Source: CAVQBJ01 sp963710725
GTDB lineage: Bacteria; Actinomycetota; Thermoleophilia; Solirubrobacterales; Solirubrobacteraceae
Direction of reading: 5' to 3'
DNA: 64,000 nucleotides
Assembly: GCA_963710725.1 (NCBI GenBank)
Contig: CAVQBJ010000008.1
Coordinates: 558,001-622,000, forward strand
A program made the translations under genes and the position numbers. Shown here one piece after another: positions 16,867-24,933 of the stretch. The notes below the pieces were generated by a model. It saw only the letters and a list, made by a program, of their open reading frames with translations, was not told where the DNA came from and did no database searches. Each line of letters starts with the position of its first letter. Positions within the stretch are counted from its first letter, which is position 1.

Positions 16867-17274
16867 CTACGACGCGGTGCTGTATTTCGAGGGGCACTTG
16901 GTGATGAGCGAGTCGCGCTGGCCGACCCAGCCGCCGCCGGTCCTCGACACGGTCACGATGATCTCGCGCCCGACCCGGAAGGGATCGGGCACCTCGCCGG
17001 TGTAGGCGATCGGCAGGATCGGTCCGCTGCCCGTGCGGTCCTGGACCCCGAAGTCGAGATCGGCGCCGATGTGCCGCACGGTCCCGGCCGCGACCGTGCC
17101 GGTGAGCTGGTAGGTGCGGCCGGCCGTCGCGGTGGCGGCCTGTCCGAGCAGCTCGGTGGGCGTCACGGCGGGGCTGGCCGCGCTGAAGCTCGTGTAGATC
17201 AGCGCGCTGGCGAGCAGCACCGCGGCGGTCAGCGCCACCACCAGGCGCACCGTGCGCTTGCGGGCGGGGTTCAT
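16867..17274 (-). CDS. ccmE: Cytochrome c maturation heme chaperone CcmE, CxxxY variant
   Basis: 135 aa from ATG 17274. N-terminal membrane helix (about 10-28), then the OB-fold beta-barrel with YQLTGTVAAGTVRHIGADLDFGVQDR and GEVPDPFRVGREIIVTV. The C-terminal heme-binding site reads CPSKY (Cys127, Tyr131): a cysteine stands where classical CcmE has the heme-binding histidine of HxxxY. The CxxxY form is known from archaea and some other lineages (system I variant). A longer start at 17343 was rejected because it only adds a non-family extension. It lies 22 nt upstream of ccmF. Confidence 0.92.
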   Translation of the reverse strand: MNPARKRTVRLVVALTAAVLLASALIYTSFSAASPAVTPTELLGQAATATAGRTYQLTGTVAAGTVRHIGADLDFGVQDRTGSGPILPIAYTGEVPDPFRVGREIIVTVSRTGGGWVGQRDSLITKCPSKYSTAS

Positions 17275-17402
17275 CTCGCCGCCAAGTATCTCAAAAGCGG
17301 GCCCCGTCCCGGCGGACGCCGCCGCGCGGGCCTGCCCGCGCACCGCCCCGGGCGCCCGCGACGCTGGGGGCCGGCCTGGACATCCGGCCAGGAAAGTTCG
17401 GT

Positions 17403-17795
17403 ATGACGGCGAAACCTTCTGCCATGCGCCGAGTCTTTAACACCGAGAGCCACATGCGACCCAGTCTTCACATCCTCAGCGAGCGCCGACGCCACCGTGC
17501 GGGCCCCCACCCCGCAGGGGGTGCCGCCCCGGCGGCCAGGCGCACGAGCGGACCCGCGCACGGGCGCGGCGACCGTGATGCCGCCCCGCCGGCCGGCCCT
17601 TCGGCCGCGGCGGCCCGCCCGCCGCTGCGCCGGCGCGTCGATCAGGCCCGCATGGACCTCGACGCCCAGCGCGTGCGCGAAGCCGGAGGCCCGCTGGACA
17701 GCGCGCAGTACACGTGCTCGTGCGGCTACGTCTTCGACGCCGCGGTGTCGACGACCGTCGCCTGCCCCCACTGCGGCGACGAGCAGGCCTGGTAG
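17403..17795 (+). CDS. Small zinc-ribbon protein
   Basis: 130 aa. The first 90 residues are basic and rich in Arg, Ala and Pro, with no clear fold. The C-terminal 28 residues form a zinc-ribbon pattern, CSCGYVFDAAVSTTVACPHCG, giving Cys-x-Cys and Cys-x-x-Cys ligands. A good RBS (AGGAAAG, 17390-17396) is 6 nt before the ATG. It stands alone between ccmE (divergent) and the acyl-CoA dehydrogenase (convergent). A nucleic-acid-binding role is possible but unproven. Confidence 0.6.
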   Translation: MTAKPSAMRRVFNTESHMRPSLHILSERRRHRAGPHPAGGAAPAARRTSGPAHGRGDRDAAPPAGPSAAAARPPLRRRVDQARMDLDAQRVREAGGPLDSAQYTCSCGYVFDAAVSTTVACPHCGDEQAW

Positions 17796-17821
17796 CACGC
17801 CGCGGGCTCGCGCGGTGACGG

Positions 17822-19108
17822 CTACTTGATGTGCACGCCGGAGATCGCGCGGGCGATCACGAGCCGCTGGATCTCCGAGGTGCCCTCGAAGATCGTGTAG
17901 ATCTTCGCGTCGCGGTGGAAGCGCTCGACGGGGAACTCGCGCGCATAGCCGTTACCACCGAGGATCTGGATCGCGCGCTCGGTCGCCCACACGGCGACCT
18001 CGCCGGCCTTCAGCTTGCTCATCGAGCCCTCGGCGTTCTCGAACGTCTTCCCGGCCCGGCCCATCCACGAGGCACGCCACACGAGCAGCCGCGCCGCGTC
18101 GATCTCGAGCTTCATGTCGGCGAGCGTGAAGGCGATGGCCTGGTTCTCGATGATCGGGCGGCCGAACTGCGAGCGGTCCTTGGCGTACTGCAGCGCATAC
18201 TCGTACGCCGCGCGCGCGATGCCGATCGCCTGCGCGCCGACGGTCGGGCGCGAGGACTCGAACGTCGCCATCGCGGCCTGACCACGCGAGCGCTGGCCCT
18301 CGCGGGCGCGGGCGAGGCGGGCGTCGAGCTTCTCCTTGCCGCCGAGCAGACACGAGCCGGGGATGCGGCAGTCGTCGAGGAACACGTCGGCGGTGTGCGA
18401 GGCCCGCAGGCCGTGCTTCTTGACCTTCGTGCCCATCTCGAGGCCGGCCGTGTCGGGCGGGATGACGAACGAGGCCTGGCCGCGCGAGCCGAGCTCGGGG
18501 TCGACCGAGGCGACGACGACGTGCACGTTGGCGATGCCGCCGTTCGTGGCCCACGCCTTCTGGCCGTTGAGCACCCACTCGTCCTTGGCCTCGTCGTACT
18601 TGGCCCGCGTGCGCAGCGAGGAGACGTCCGAGCCGGCGTCGGGCTCGGAGACGCAGAACGCCCCGACCTTCGGGTCGTCGGCGGTGCCGAAGCACTGCGG
18701 GATCCACTCGCCCATCTGCTCGGGTGTCCCGTTGGCGAAGATGCCCGCGACGGCGAGGCTGGTGCCCATGATCGCCATGCCGATGCCGGCGTCGCCCCAG
18801 AAGAGCTCCTCGTTGACGATCGGCAGGGTCAGGCCCGTCGGGTCCGACCAGAACTGCGCGATCGACTCGAAACCGTAGAGGCCGATCTTCGTCGCCTCCT
18901 GGATGATCGGCCAAGGCGTCTCCTCGCGCTCATCCCACTCGGCGCCCGCGGGGCGCACGACGCCTTCGGCGAACCCATGCACCCAGTCGCGGATGTCGCG
19001 CTGATCCTCGGACAGCTCGAGCGAGAACGGCGGCGCCTCGCCTTCCCCTCCGCCGGCGGCGGCGACAAGCTCCTCGGGGCTGGGGGCAACGGCGGGGTCG
19101 GCTGACAT
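17822..19108 (-). CDS. Acyl-CoA dehydrogenase
   Basis: 428 aa. FAD-dependent alpha,beta-dehydrogenation of acyl-CoA, cytoplasmic. All three domains are present: N-terminal helical (SEDQRDIRDWVHGFAE), the central beta domain with CVSEPDAGSDVSSLRTRA and WVLNGQKAWATNGG, and C-terminal helical with QILGGNGYAREFPVERFHRDAKI and IFEGTSEIQRLVIARAI, where the Glu of the EGTSEIQ block is the usual base. AGGAGAT lies 5 nt before ATG 19108. A strong promoter lies upstream (-35 TTGAAC, -10 TACACT) in the region shared with the divergent TetR gene. Chain-length preference cannot be read. Confidence 0.93.
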   Translation of the reverse strand: MSADPAVAPSPEELVAAAGGGEGEAPPFSLELSEDQRDIRDWVHGFAEGVVRPAGAEWDEREETPWPIIQEATKIGLYGFESIAQFWSDPTGLTLPIVNEELFWGDAGIGMAIMGTSLAVAGIFANGTPEQMGEWIPQCFGTADDPKVGAFCVSEPDAGSDVSSLRTRAKYDEAKDEWVLNGQKAWATNGGIANVHVVVASVDPELGSRGQASFVIPPDTAGLEMGTKVKKHGLRASHTADVFLDDCRIPGSCLLGGKEKLDARLARAREGQRSRGQAAMATFESSRPTVGAQAIGIARAAYEYALQYAKDRSQFGRPIIENQAIAFTLADMKLEIDAARLLVWRASWMGRAGKTFENAEGSMSKLKAGEVAVWATERAIQILGGNGYAREFPVERFHRDAKIYTIFEGTSEIQRLVIARAISGVHIK

Positions 19109-19197
19109 CGGATCTCCTTGAACGCGGCTGGCGGATGGGCGCTGCTCGGTGCCAACGACGCGACCGCCTCCGACCGGCGGTCCCTCGCTGGACCGGA

Positions 19198-19227
19198 AGT
19201 GTAAACGGTTGTCTAAGTGTTGTTCAA
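19198..19227 (-). promoter_or_regulatory. Acyl-CoA dehydrogenase promoter
   Basis: Minus strand -35 TTGAAC (19227-19222), 18-bp spacer, -10 TACACT (19203-19198), giving a leader of roughly 80 nt before the ATG at 19108. Confidence 0.6.
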
Positions 19228-19230
19228 CCG
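19206..19230. promoter_or_regulatory. Candidate TetR operator between divergent genes
   Basis: Inverted repeat CGGTTG (19206-19211) and CAACCG (19225-19230) with a 13-bp spacer. It overlaps the spacer and -35 boxes of both divergent promoters. Confidence 0.5.
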
Positions 19231-19250
19231 CCGGGTGCAAATTGTATACT
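19220..19250 (+). promoter_or_regulatory. tetR promoter (leaderless)
   Basis: -10 TATACT (19245-19250) is 6 nt before the ATG at 19257; a possible -35 TTGTTC (19220-19225) is spaced 19 bp. No RBS. Confidence 0.5.
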
Positions 19251-19256
19251 GCGGCG

Positions 19257-19943
19257 ATGGCGAGCTCCAGCACACGCCCGACGCGCGCCTCGGCGCGCCG
19301 TGCTCGTGAGCGCGAGATCGTCGCCGCGACGCGGGTCCTGTTCGACGAGCGTGGGCTGCAGGACGCTCCGATCGAGGACATCGCCCGCGCGGTCGGGATC
19401 AACAAGGCGCTCATCTACCGCCACTTCTCCTCCAAGGAGGAGCTGTTCGTGCTCACGCTGACGAGCTACCTCGCCGATCTCGCCGACGACCTCGAGGGCG
19501 TCGACGCCGACCTCGACCCTGCGGCCGAGCTCGAGGAGTGCTGGCGGCGCTACACCGACTACTGCCTCGCGCACCCGGCGTTCCTGGACTGCAGCCTCTC
19601 GCTCATGCGCCGGCCCGCGACCGAGCTGCAGGAGAGCGTCTCCGACGCCGTCTGGTTCCGTCTCGGGCAGGGAATGGCCAAGTGCCTCGGCCGCCTCTCG
19701 CGCATGCTCGAACGCGGCGCCCAGCAGGGCGTCTTCGACGTCGCCGACCCGGACTTCACCGCGAACCACCTCTATACCCAGACGCTCGGCACGATGCACC
19801 TCGCACGCATCGGCGTCGGCGTGCGCGAGGCGCCGGGTGGCATCGCCGAGCCGTTCCCCATCAACCCGGCCGAGGTGCAGGCCGCCTGCATCGCCGACGC
19901 GCTCGCCTCGGTCGGGGTCGCGCAGCCCCGATCCGGGGACTGA
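19257..19943 (+). CDS. TetR family transcriptional regulator
   Basis: 228 aa. TetR helix-turn-helix at about residues 17-62 (REREIVAATRVLFDERGLQDAPIEDIARAVGINKALIYRHF, two runs), followed by SSKEELFVLTLTSYLADLADD, a DNA-binding-to-ligand-domain junction common in actinobacterial fatty-acid regulators. Divergent from the acyl-CoA dehydrogenase across 148 nt that contains overlapping promoters and an inverted repeat, so repression of both genes with an acyl-CoA-type ligand is a reasonable inference. A -10 TATACT 6 nt before the ATG indicates a leaderless mRNA. Confidence 0.88.
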   Translation: MASSSTRPTRASARRAREREIVAATRVLFDERGLQDAPIEDIARAVGINKALIYRHFSSKEELFVLTLTSYLADLADDLEGVDADLDPAAELEECWRRYTDYCLAHPAFLDCSLSLMRRPATELQESVSDAVWFRLGQGMAKCLGRLSRMLERGAQQGVFDVADPDFTANHLYTQTLGTMHLARIGVGVREAPGGIAEPFPINPAEVQAACIADALASVGVAQPRSGD

Positions 19944-20046
19944 GGCACCGGCCGGTCCCGCCGAGGGTCACGCGCCGGGGTATGCCCGCGCGCCCGGGGT
20001 GTGCTCCCGAACGCACGCCATACGGCGCACAACACACCACACCCCA

Positions 20047-20080
20047 CCCCGCCCGACCCGCAACGGCCGGGTGAGCGGGG
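20047..20080. terminator. Imperfect hairpin between convergent tetR and rrf2 genes
   Basis: CCCCGC (20047-20052) with GCGGGG (20075-20080), and ACCCG (20056-20060) with CGGGT (20068-20072), separated by a small internal loop, closing on a 7-nt loop. The rest of the 158-nt gap is C/A-rich and shows nothing else. Confidence 0.4.
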
Positions 20081-20101
20081 ACAGCCCCACCGCCCCGGCC
20101 C

Positions 20102-20560
20102 TCAGCGCGCGTGCCAGGCGTCCTCGTCGCGCGTCAGCTGGAGGACGCGCGCGGGCAGGGTGCCGCTCGCGATGTCGGCGAGCGTGACCTGCTCGAGCAC
20201 TTCGCGGAGGTTCGCCCGCAGCGCGATCCACACCTGCTGCAGCGACTCGGCGGAGCCCTGGTAGGCGATCTCCTCGGGGCGGCTGCCGCGCACGCCGACG
20301 AGCGGCCCCTCGACGGCGCGGATCACCTCCGCGACGTTGATCTCGTCGGCCGGACGGGAGAGCCAGTAGCCGCCCTCGGGGCCGCGCTGGCTGCGTACGA
20401 CGCCGGCGGTCTTGAGCTGGGTGAGGATGTTCTCGAGGAAGGAGAGCGGGATCTCCTGGCTGCGCGCGACGTCATCGACCTTGCGCGGGGCATCAGCGCT
20501 CGCGCTCCCGAGCTCGACGGCCGCGCGGACGGCGTAGTCCGCCTTGGCAGTGACGCGCAT
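20102..20560 (-). CDS. Rrf2 family regulator without Fe-S cysteines
   Basis: 152 aa from ATG 20560 (MRVTAKADYAVRAAVELG). Rrf2 winged helix: SFLENILTQLKTAGVVRSQRGPEGGYWLSRPADEINVAEVIRAVEGP in order. From this start there is no cysteine, so it cannot carry the [2Fe-2S] or [4Fe-4S] cluster of IscR, NsrR or RsrR; it resembles the cluster-free CymR-type branch in that respect. The -10-like CAGAAT (minus strand 20572-20567) is 6 nt before the ATG, suggesting leaderless expression. It lies 107 nt downstream of apbE on the same strand, so it may regulate the flavin module or be co-transcribed with it. Confidence 0.85.
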   Translation of the reverse strand: MRVTAKADYAVRAAVELGSASADAPRKVDDVARSQEIPLSFLENILTQLKTAGVVRSQRGPEGGYWLSRPADEINVAEVIRAVEGPLVGVRGSRPEEIAYQGSAESLQQVWIALRANLREVLEQVTLADIASGTLPARVLQLTRDEDAWHAR

Positions 20561-20667
20561 GTACCTATTCTGCTCGATACGGCGGTCACCGGCGCAGCCG
20601 GCGGTGCACGGGCCTCCGTCAGTCATGTCGAGCACGTCGCCGCCGGCGTTCTGGGCGGCATCGCCGC

Positions 20668-21453
20668 TCATACGCGATAGCGGCTCATCGCGGGCGTCGA
20701 GAGCACCGTGTCGTCGTCAAGGATCATCATCGCGGCGTAGCCCGGCAGCCCGAGGCACCACTCGGCGCCGATAGGGCCCATCGCGTAGGCGGCCGTGGCG
20801 TACGCGTCGGCGCTCGCCACGTCCGGCCCCACGACGGTCACCGACAGCACCCCGAGCGGCGGGAGACCGGTGTGCGGATCGACGACGTGGGCGCCCCGTT
20901 CGTAGGCGCCTGACGTCGCCACGCCGACGTCGCTGGCGGCAAGCACGGCGGCGACCTGGTCGCGCAGGCGGGGATGCTGGATGCCCACCCGCCAGGGCGT
21001 GCCATCCCAGGACAGGCCACCGAGCAGCAGGTCCCCGCCCGCGTTGATGCAGAAGTTGCGTGCTCCCGCCTGCTCGAGCAGGCGGCCGGCGCCGGCGATC
21101 GACCATCCCTTCACGAGACCCGACGGGTCGATCGCACCGGCCGCTGCGGGCGCGAGGCGGGTGTCGAAGTAGCCGGCCGTCTGCGCTCGCAGGCGCTCGC
21201 AGCGGCGGAGCACCGAGCGCACCGCCGGATGGGCGTCAGCGAGCGAGAGCTCGCCGCGGTTGAGACGGCTGATCTCGCTGTCCTCGCGATACGTGCTGAA
21301 CGTGGCGTCGACGAAGCGCAGCCACTCGTACACGCGGTCGATCGCGCGCTCGTCGACGCCGGGGTCGCAGACGTCGACGCCGACCGGCATCCCCATCACG
21401 TGCTCGAGGCGATGACGGTGCGTGAGCGTGGGCTCGGCGCTGAGCTCAGACAT
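20668..21453 (-). CDS. apbE: FAD:protein FMN transferase (ApbE family)
   Basis: 261 aa. ApbE enzymes attach FMN from FAD to a Thr/Ser of a partner protein outside the cytoplasm. Family marks: MGMPVGVDV at the N-terminus, FSTYREDSEISRLNRGE, IDPSGLVKGWSIAGAGRLLE, FCINAGGDLLLGG, VATSGAYERGAHVVDPHTGLP, and ADAYATAAYAMG with Asp ligands for Mg. No lipobox or signal peptide is apparent, which is shorter than Gram-negative lipoprotein ApbE but common in Actinobacteria. The start overlaps the FMN-binding protein gene by 8 nt; that neighbour carries a matching acceptor motif and is the likely substrate. Confidence 0.93.
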   Translation of the reverse strand: MSELSAEPTLTHRHRLEHVMGMPVGVDVCDPGVDERAIDRVYEWLRFVDATFSTYREDSEISRLNRGELSLADAHPAVRSVLRRCERLRAQTAGYFDTRLAPAAAGAIDPSGLVKGWSIAGAGRLLEQAGARNFCINAGGDLLLGGLSWDGTPWRVGIQHPRLRDQVAAVLAASDVGVATSGAYERGAHVVDPHTGLPPLGVLSVTVVGPDVASADAYATAAYAMGPIGAEWCLGLPGYAAMMILDDDTVLSTPAMSRYRV

Positions 21454-21826
21454 GCCCCGCCGTCAGTGCCGACTGCAGCGACTGGTCGTACGCCTGGCTG
21501 GTGACGGTCGCGCCGGACACCTTCTGGATCTTCGCACTCTGTGCCGCAAGCGCCTCGGCGCGCAGCTTCGGGCCGGCCTGGCCGTTGATGAACGCCGAGC
21601 GCGCCCGGTCGGTCGGCAGCGTCGCCGAGACGTTCAGGACGCGGCGTCCGCTCACGCTGATGACGACCTGCACGATGCCGTAGCGCGTGTTGACCGCCGC
21701 GCCGCGGTAGGTGTGCGTGGCCGACGTCGTGGCGTGCGGGGCCGCCTCGGCGGTCGCGGTGATGGCCACGCCGGTCGGGGTGAGCGCGGTGACGGCGCCG
21801 ATGACGGCGGGTACGGAGCGGTGCAT
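21446..21826 (-). CDS. Secreted FMN-binding domain protein
   Basis: 126 aa. Signal-peptide-like N-terminus (to about residue 28), then one FMN-binding domain. The covalent flavinylation motif reads SGATVTSQAYDQSL near residues 103-116, where the second Thr of S-G-A-T-x-T is the usual attachment site. It lies between a ferric-reductase-like membrane protein and ApbE, forming a self-contained extracytoplasmic flavin electron-transfer unit: the membrane protein would pass electrons to FMN on this protein (inference). The terminal acceptor is unknown. Confidence 0.9.
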   Translation of the reverse strand: MHRSVPAVIGAVTALTPTGVAITATAEAAPHATTSATHTYRGAAVNTRYGIVQVVISVSGRRVLNVSATLPTDRARSAFINGQAGPKLRAEALAAQSAKIQKVSGATVTSQAYDQSLQSALTAGHV

Positions 21827-21854
21827 GGGGTCTCCTTTGGCTGGGGATCGGGTA

Positions 21855-23270
21855 TCAGGCAGCGAGCGCGAAGCGCTCGCTGTGGATCTGGCCGCGGGCC
21901 ACCCCCGCCGAGCGGAGCGCTCGGCGCGCGTGGTCCATCATCGGCCGGGGGCCGCACAGGTAGACGTCGCGCTCGGCGATGTCCGGCACCATGCGGCCGA
22001 GGGCGGCAGCGGACAAAAGGTCCGCTCCCTGCGGCGAACGATGGTCGCCGACGACGTAGAAGATCTGCGCGCCGCGCTCGCGGGCGAGCACCTCGAGCTC
22101 GCCGCGGAAGACCAGCTCGTCCTCGGCGATGACGCGGTAGATGAGCGCGAGCTCGCCCGGCACCGCGTCGAGCTCCTCGAGGAGCGCGCGGATCGGCGTG
22201 ATCCCGATGCCGCCGGCGACGAGGGCGACGCGCGGTCGCGTGCGACGCGCCGCCGTGAAGGACCCGTACGGCCCCTCGGCGATGACCGCCGTACCGGGCC
22301 GTACGTGCGCGAGCTCGCGACTGAAGCGCCCGACCGCCTTGACGGTGATGCGCAGGCTGCGCCCATCGGGCGCAGCCGACAGCGAGAACGGGTGCGACTG
22401 CCACCAGCGTCCGGCGCTCAGGAAGCGCCACAGCATGAACTGGCCGGCCTGCGCCGGCAGGCGCTCGAGCCGGCGTCCGGTGATCGTCAGCGATACGACG
22501 CCGGGTGCCTCCTCGGCGACGCTCGCCACGCGGAGACGATGGCGGAGCGCGAGGCCCGCCGGCCGCACGACGCGAAACGCGAGCAGCAGCAGGAGCGTCG
22601 CCACGTACAGGGCGATCCAGTAGTCCGCCTGCGAGGTGTTCGTCGTGAACTCGTTGCCGGTCGGGATCTGGTGCAGATAGGCGAGCGCGATGCCGGCGTA
22701 GACGCTGAGGTGCACGGCGTACCAGGCCTCGTAGGGCAGCCGCCGCCGGGCGATCACGAGCGAGGTGACGACGACCGCGATCATCAGCGCGGTGCCGATC
22801 GTCGCCGTCACCATCCCGGGGTAGCTGTCGAGCAGCCGCGAGAACTCGCTCGGCACGGAGATCTGGTCACTGCCCGCATAGCCGAGGGTGATGAACACGA
22901 CGTGGGCGAGCACGAGCAGCAGGCAGGCCTTGCCGTTGCGGCGATGCCAGACGGTGAGGCGATCGAAGCCGACGAGCCGCTCGAGCGGAGGCAGGCGGGC
23001 GAGGAGCAGGACCTGGATGAGCGCGAGATACACGCCGAGCAGTCCGGTGATCCGTCCGATGCTCGTCCACAGGTCGGCCGCGCCCTGCACGCCGCTCACG
23101 CCGCCTCCGTGCAGCCACAGCCAGACGATCACGCCGGCGTTCGCCGCCACGATCAGCCACAGGCCGGCAGCGAGGGCACGGGCCGGCAGGACGCGGCGCG
23201 GGCCGCGCCGCGCGCGGGCGCTCACCGGGAGCTCGACGGCCGCGGCCTGGACGTTCTCGACGGGATTCAC
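21855..23270 (-). CDS. Ferric-reductase-like transmembrane protein with FAD/NAD(P)H domains
   Basis: 471 aa. N-terminal half: about six membrane helices with the ferric reductase/NOX pattern, including paired histidines (WHRRNGKACLLLVLAHVVF and WYAVHLSVYAGIALAYLHQ) that would bind two hemes. C-terminal half: FAD-binding barrel (FMLWRFLSAGRWWQSHPFSLSAAPDG, in order) and an NAD(P)H domain (VALVAGGIGITPIRALLEEL, DVYLCGPRPMMDHARRAL). It would take electrons from cytoplasmic NAD(P)H across the membrane. Downstream, 28 nt apart, is the FMN-binding protein, then ApbE. The module likely reduces an external acceptor. Confidence 0.9.
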   Translation of the reverse strand: MNPVENVQAAAVELPVSARARRGPRRVLPARALAAGLWLIVAANAGVIVWLWLHGGGVSGVQGAADLWTSIGRITGLLGVYLALIQVLLLARLPPLERLVGFDRLTVWHRRNGKACLLLVLAHVVFITLGYAGSDQISVPSEFSRLLDSYPGMVTATIGTALMIAVVVTSLVIARRRLPYEAWYAVHLSVYAGIALAYLHQIPTGNEFTTNTSQADYWIALYVATLLLLLAFRVVRPAGLALRHRLRVASVAEEAPGVVSLTITGRRLERLPAQAGQFMLWRFLSAGRWWQSHPFSLSAAPDGRSLRITVKAVGRFSRELAHVRPGTAVIAEGPYGSFTAARRTRPRVALVAGGIGITPIRALLEELDAVPGELALIYRVIAEDELVFRGELEVLARERGAQIFYVVGDHRSPQGADLLSAAALGRMVPDIAERDVYLCGPRPMMDHARRALRSAGVARGQIHSERFALAA

Positions 23271-23409
23271 CGCGGCGCCCTCTCGTCACGCATGCCGCCA
23301 CGGTGCCGGCGGCACCTAAGAGCCGGCTGAACCGTTCCTGAGACTCCTCCCAGAAAGCGGTGGCCGACGCACCTGCGGCCGACGCCCAGGCCGTGGTGAG
23401 CGCCTCCGC

Positions 23410-24624
23410 TCAGCGAGCGTAGAGGGCGCGCAGCAGCGGCCAGACACCGGGGTCCTCGCCACCCGCGGCCCACAGGTCGACGCCGGCGAAGCCGGCCGAC
23501 CGGGCGAGCTGCGCCCGGTCGGCTTCCGCCGTCCCATCCTCGTACCAGACGGTGTGTCGGCGTCCGTCGGCGCTGTAGTGGAAGGTCTCCTCGCCCTGCA
23601 CCGGGTCCCAGCTCGGCGTCACACCGTGTGCCGCGGCAAGTTGCGCGGCCTCGCGCGACGTGATCGACGTCGCGCTACCGGCGGACCAGTCGTAGCCGTA
23701 GGCCGCAAGCGCGAGCTCGACCTTGTCGACCGGCATCGTCGAGCCGGCGTAGGCCGCCACCTGCGCGACCCAGGGGTACGGCGCCACTGCCCCGGGCGCG
23801 CTGCCCGGCGCGTGCTCGTCGTAGGCCATCACGCGCACGCGATCGGCGGACGCGGCGAGGGCGCCGTAGTCATAGACCCAGGTCGCGAGATCCCCGCGCC
23901 AGTAGGTGGGCTCACCGGTCGTGCGTGGCATCACCGTCACGATGCAGGCGCGACCGATCGCGTGCAGCGCGGCGCACACCTGAGCGACGAACGCCGGATA
24001 GAGCGCCGCGGCCCGGTCCGCCGCCGCGGCATCGTGGGCACGATCGACGGCGAAGTCCTCGAAGTCGAGATCCAGACCGCTGTAGGCGCGGCTGGCGGCG
24101 ATCGACAGGAGGGCGTTCACCATCGCCGTGCGCCGAGTGGCACTCGCGAGCATCCGATCGAACGCGCCCATGCCCTCGGTCTCGGTGACGGTCGGCACCA
24201 CAGCCATTCCGCGCCGGCGGAGCCCGTCGATGATCGACGCACCGCCGGCGCCAGGGTCGCCCTCGACGACGGAGTCACCCGCGATGGCGTACCAGAACGG
24301 GCTCGCCGTGCCAACGAGGTCGGCGTTCGCGGTCGCCGACTGATAGGCGGCCGCCATGCTCCAATATGGCAGCCACACGGCAACCGGACGGCGGGCCGGC
24401 GCAGGTGCGACCACGGACGGTGGTGGCGGTGTCGCGGCTGGCCGCGCCGCGGGCGTGGTGCGGCCCACGTCGGCGCTGGACTCGGTCGTGACCGGACCGG
24501 GGGTCGTCGTCGCGACGGCGGCGGCTGGTGCGTCGGGCGCCGTGCGCGCGTGGACGCCACCGCACCCGGCGGTACCGAGAGTCACGGCGACGAGGACGAC
24601 TACGACGGATCTGCGGGTGGTCAT
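23410..24624 (-). CDS. GH18-like glycosidase lipoprotein
   Basis: 404 aa. Signal peptide with a lipobox-like TAGC (Cys about residue 20), then a Pro/Ala/Thr-rich linker to about residue 80, then a (beta/alpha)8 domain of glycoside hydrolase family 18. The catalytic strand reads YSGLDLDFEDF, matching D-x-x-D-x-D/E-x-E with Glu as the acid. MAYDEHAPGSAPGAVAP and the C-terminal WYEDGTAEADRAQLARSAGFAGVDLWAAGGEDPGVW (two pieces) are typical of the spore-cortex-lytic/YvbX branch, whose members act on cell wall or related glycans. GTG at 24630 is an alternative start. Confidence 0.85.
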   Translation of the reverse strand: MTTRRSVVVVLVAVTLGTAGCGGVHARTAPDAPAAAVATTTPGPVTTESSADVGRTTPAARPAATPPPPSVVAPAPARRPVAVWLPYWSMAAAYQSATANADLVGTASPFWYAIAGDSVVEGDPGAGGASIIDGLRRRGMAVVPTVTETEGMGAFDRMLASATRRTAMVNALLSIAASRAYSGLDLDFEDFAVDRAHDAAAADRAAALYPAFVAQVCAALHAIGRACIVTVMPRTTGEPTYWRGDLATWVYDYGALAASADRVRVMAYDEHAPGSAPGAVAPYPWVAQVAAYAGSTMPVDKVELALAAYGYDWSAGSATSITSREAAQLAAAHGVTPSWDPVQGEETFHYSADGRRHTVWYEDGTAEADRAQLARSAGFAGVDLWAAGGEDPGVWPLLRALYAR

Positions 24625-24787
24625 CAACACGATCGCGCACCCCGGGCGCGTGAGCCGGCACGACGGCGGGGCGGGTCGAGCGTGTGTCCCCGATTGCGCG
24701 TACAGCTGAGGCTAACCGCCGCCGCCGCGGTGGCGGCGTGCGCGACGCCGGCACGCCGAACCCGGCGACTGACCAGCAGCAGCGGCA

Positions 24788-24860
24788 AGCGGCGGACGGG
24801 GTTCGAACCCGCGACCCCGAGCTTGGGAAGCTCGTGCTCTACCAACTGAGCTACCGCCGC
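24788..24860 (-). tRNA. tRNA-Gly (anticodon CCC)
   Basis: 73 nt, minus strand. Acceptor arms GCGGCGG and CCGCCGC pair fully; the D-arm contains AGCTCAGTTGGTAGAGC; the anticodon stem CGAGC/GCTCG encloses loop TTCCCAA with anticodon CCC; the T-loop is TTCGAAC. CCA is not encoded. It reads GGG codons. Confidence 0.95.
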
Positions 24861-24920
24861 AGTGAACGCACATCCTAGACGTCGCGCGGCGCCCGCGAGC
24901 ATCCGGGCGAGGGCTCCCAC

Positions 24921-24926
24921 TACGCT
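24921..24926 (+). promoter_or_regulatory. -10 element of ccmG-ccmH
   Basis: TACGCT, 7 nt before the ATG at 24934. No RBS and no clear -35; leaderless expression is likely. Confidence 0.4.
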
Positions 24927-24933
24927 GTGAGAC

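Noticed and set aside
17271..17798. Minus-strand open frame over the zinc-ribbon gene
   Set aside because: The + strand frame has an RBS and a clear Cys-x-x-Cys ribbon; the minus frame has no features.
24631..24933. Attachment site or riboswitch around the tRNA-Gly
   Set aside because: No integrase, no duplicated tRNA 3' end, and no glycine-aptamer-like structure; flanking genes are ordinary.
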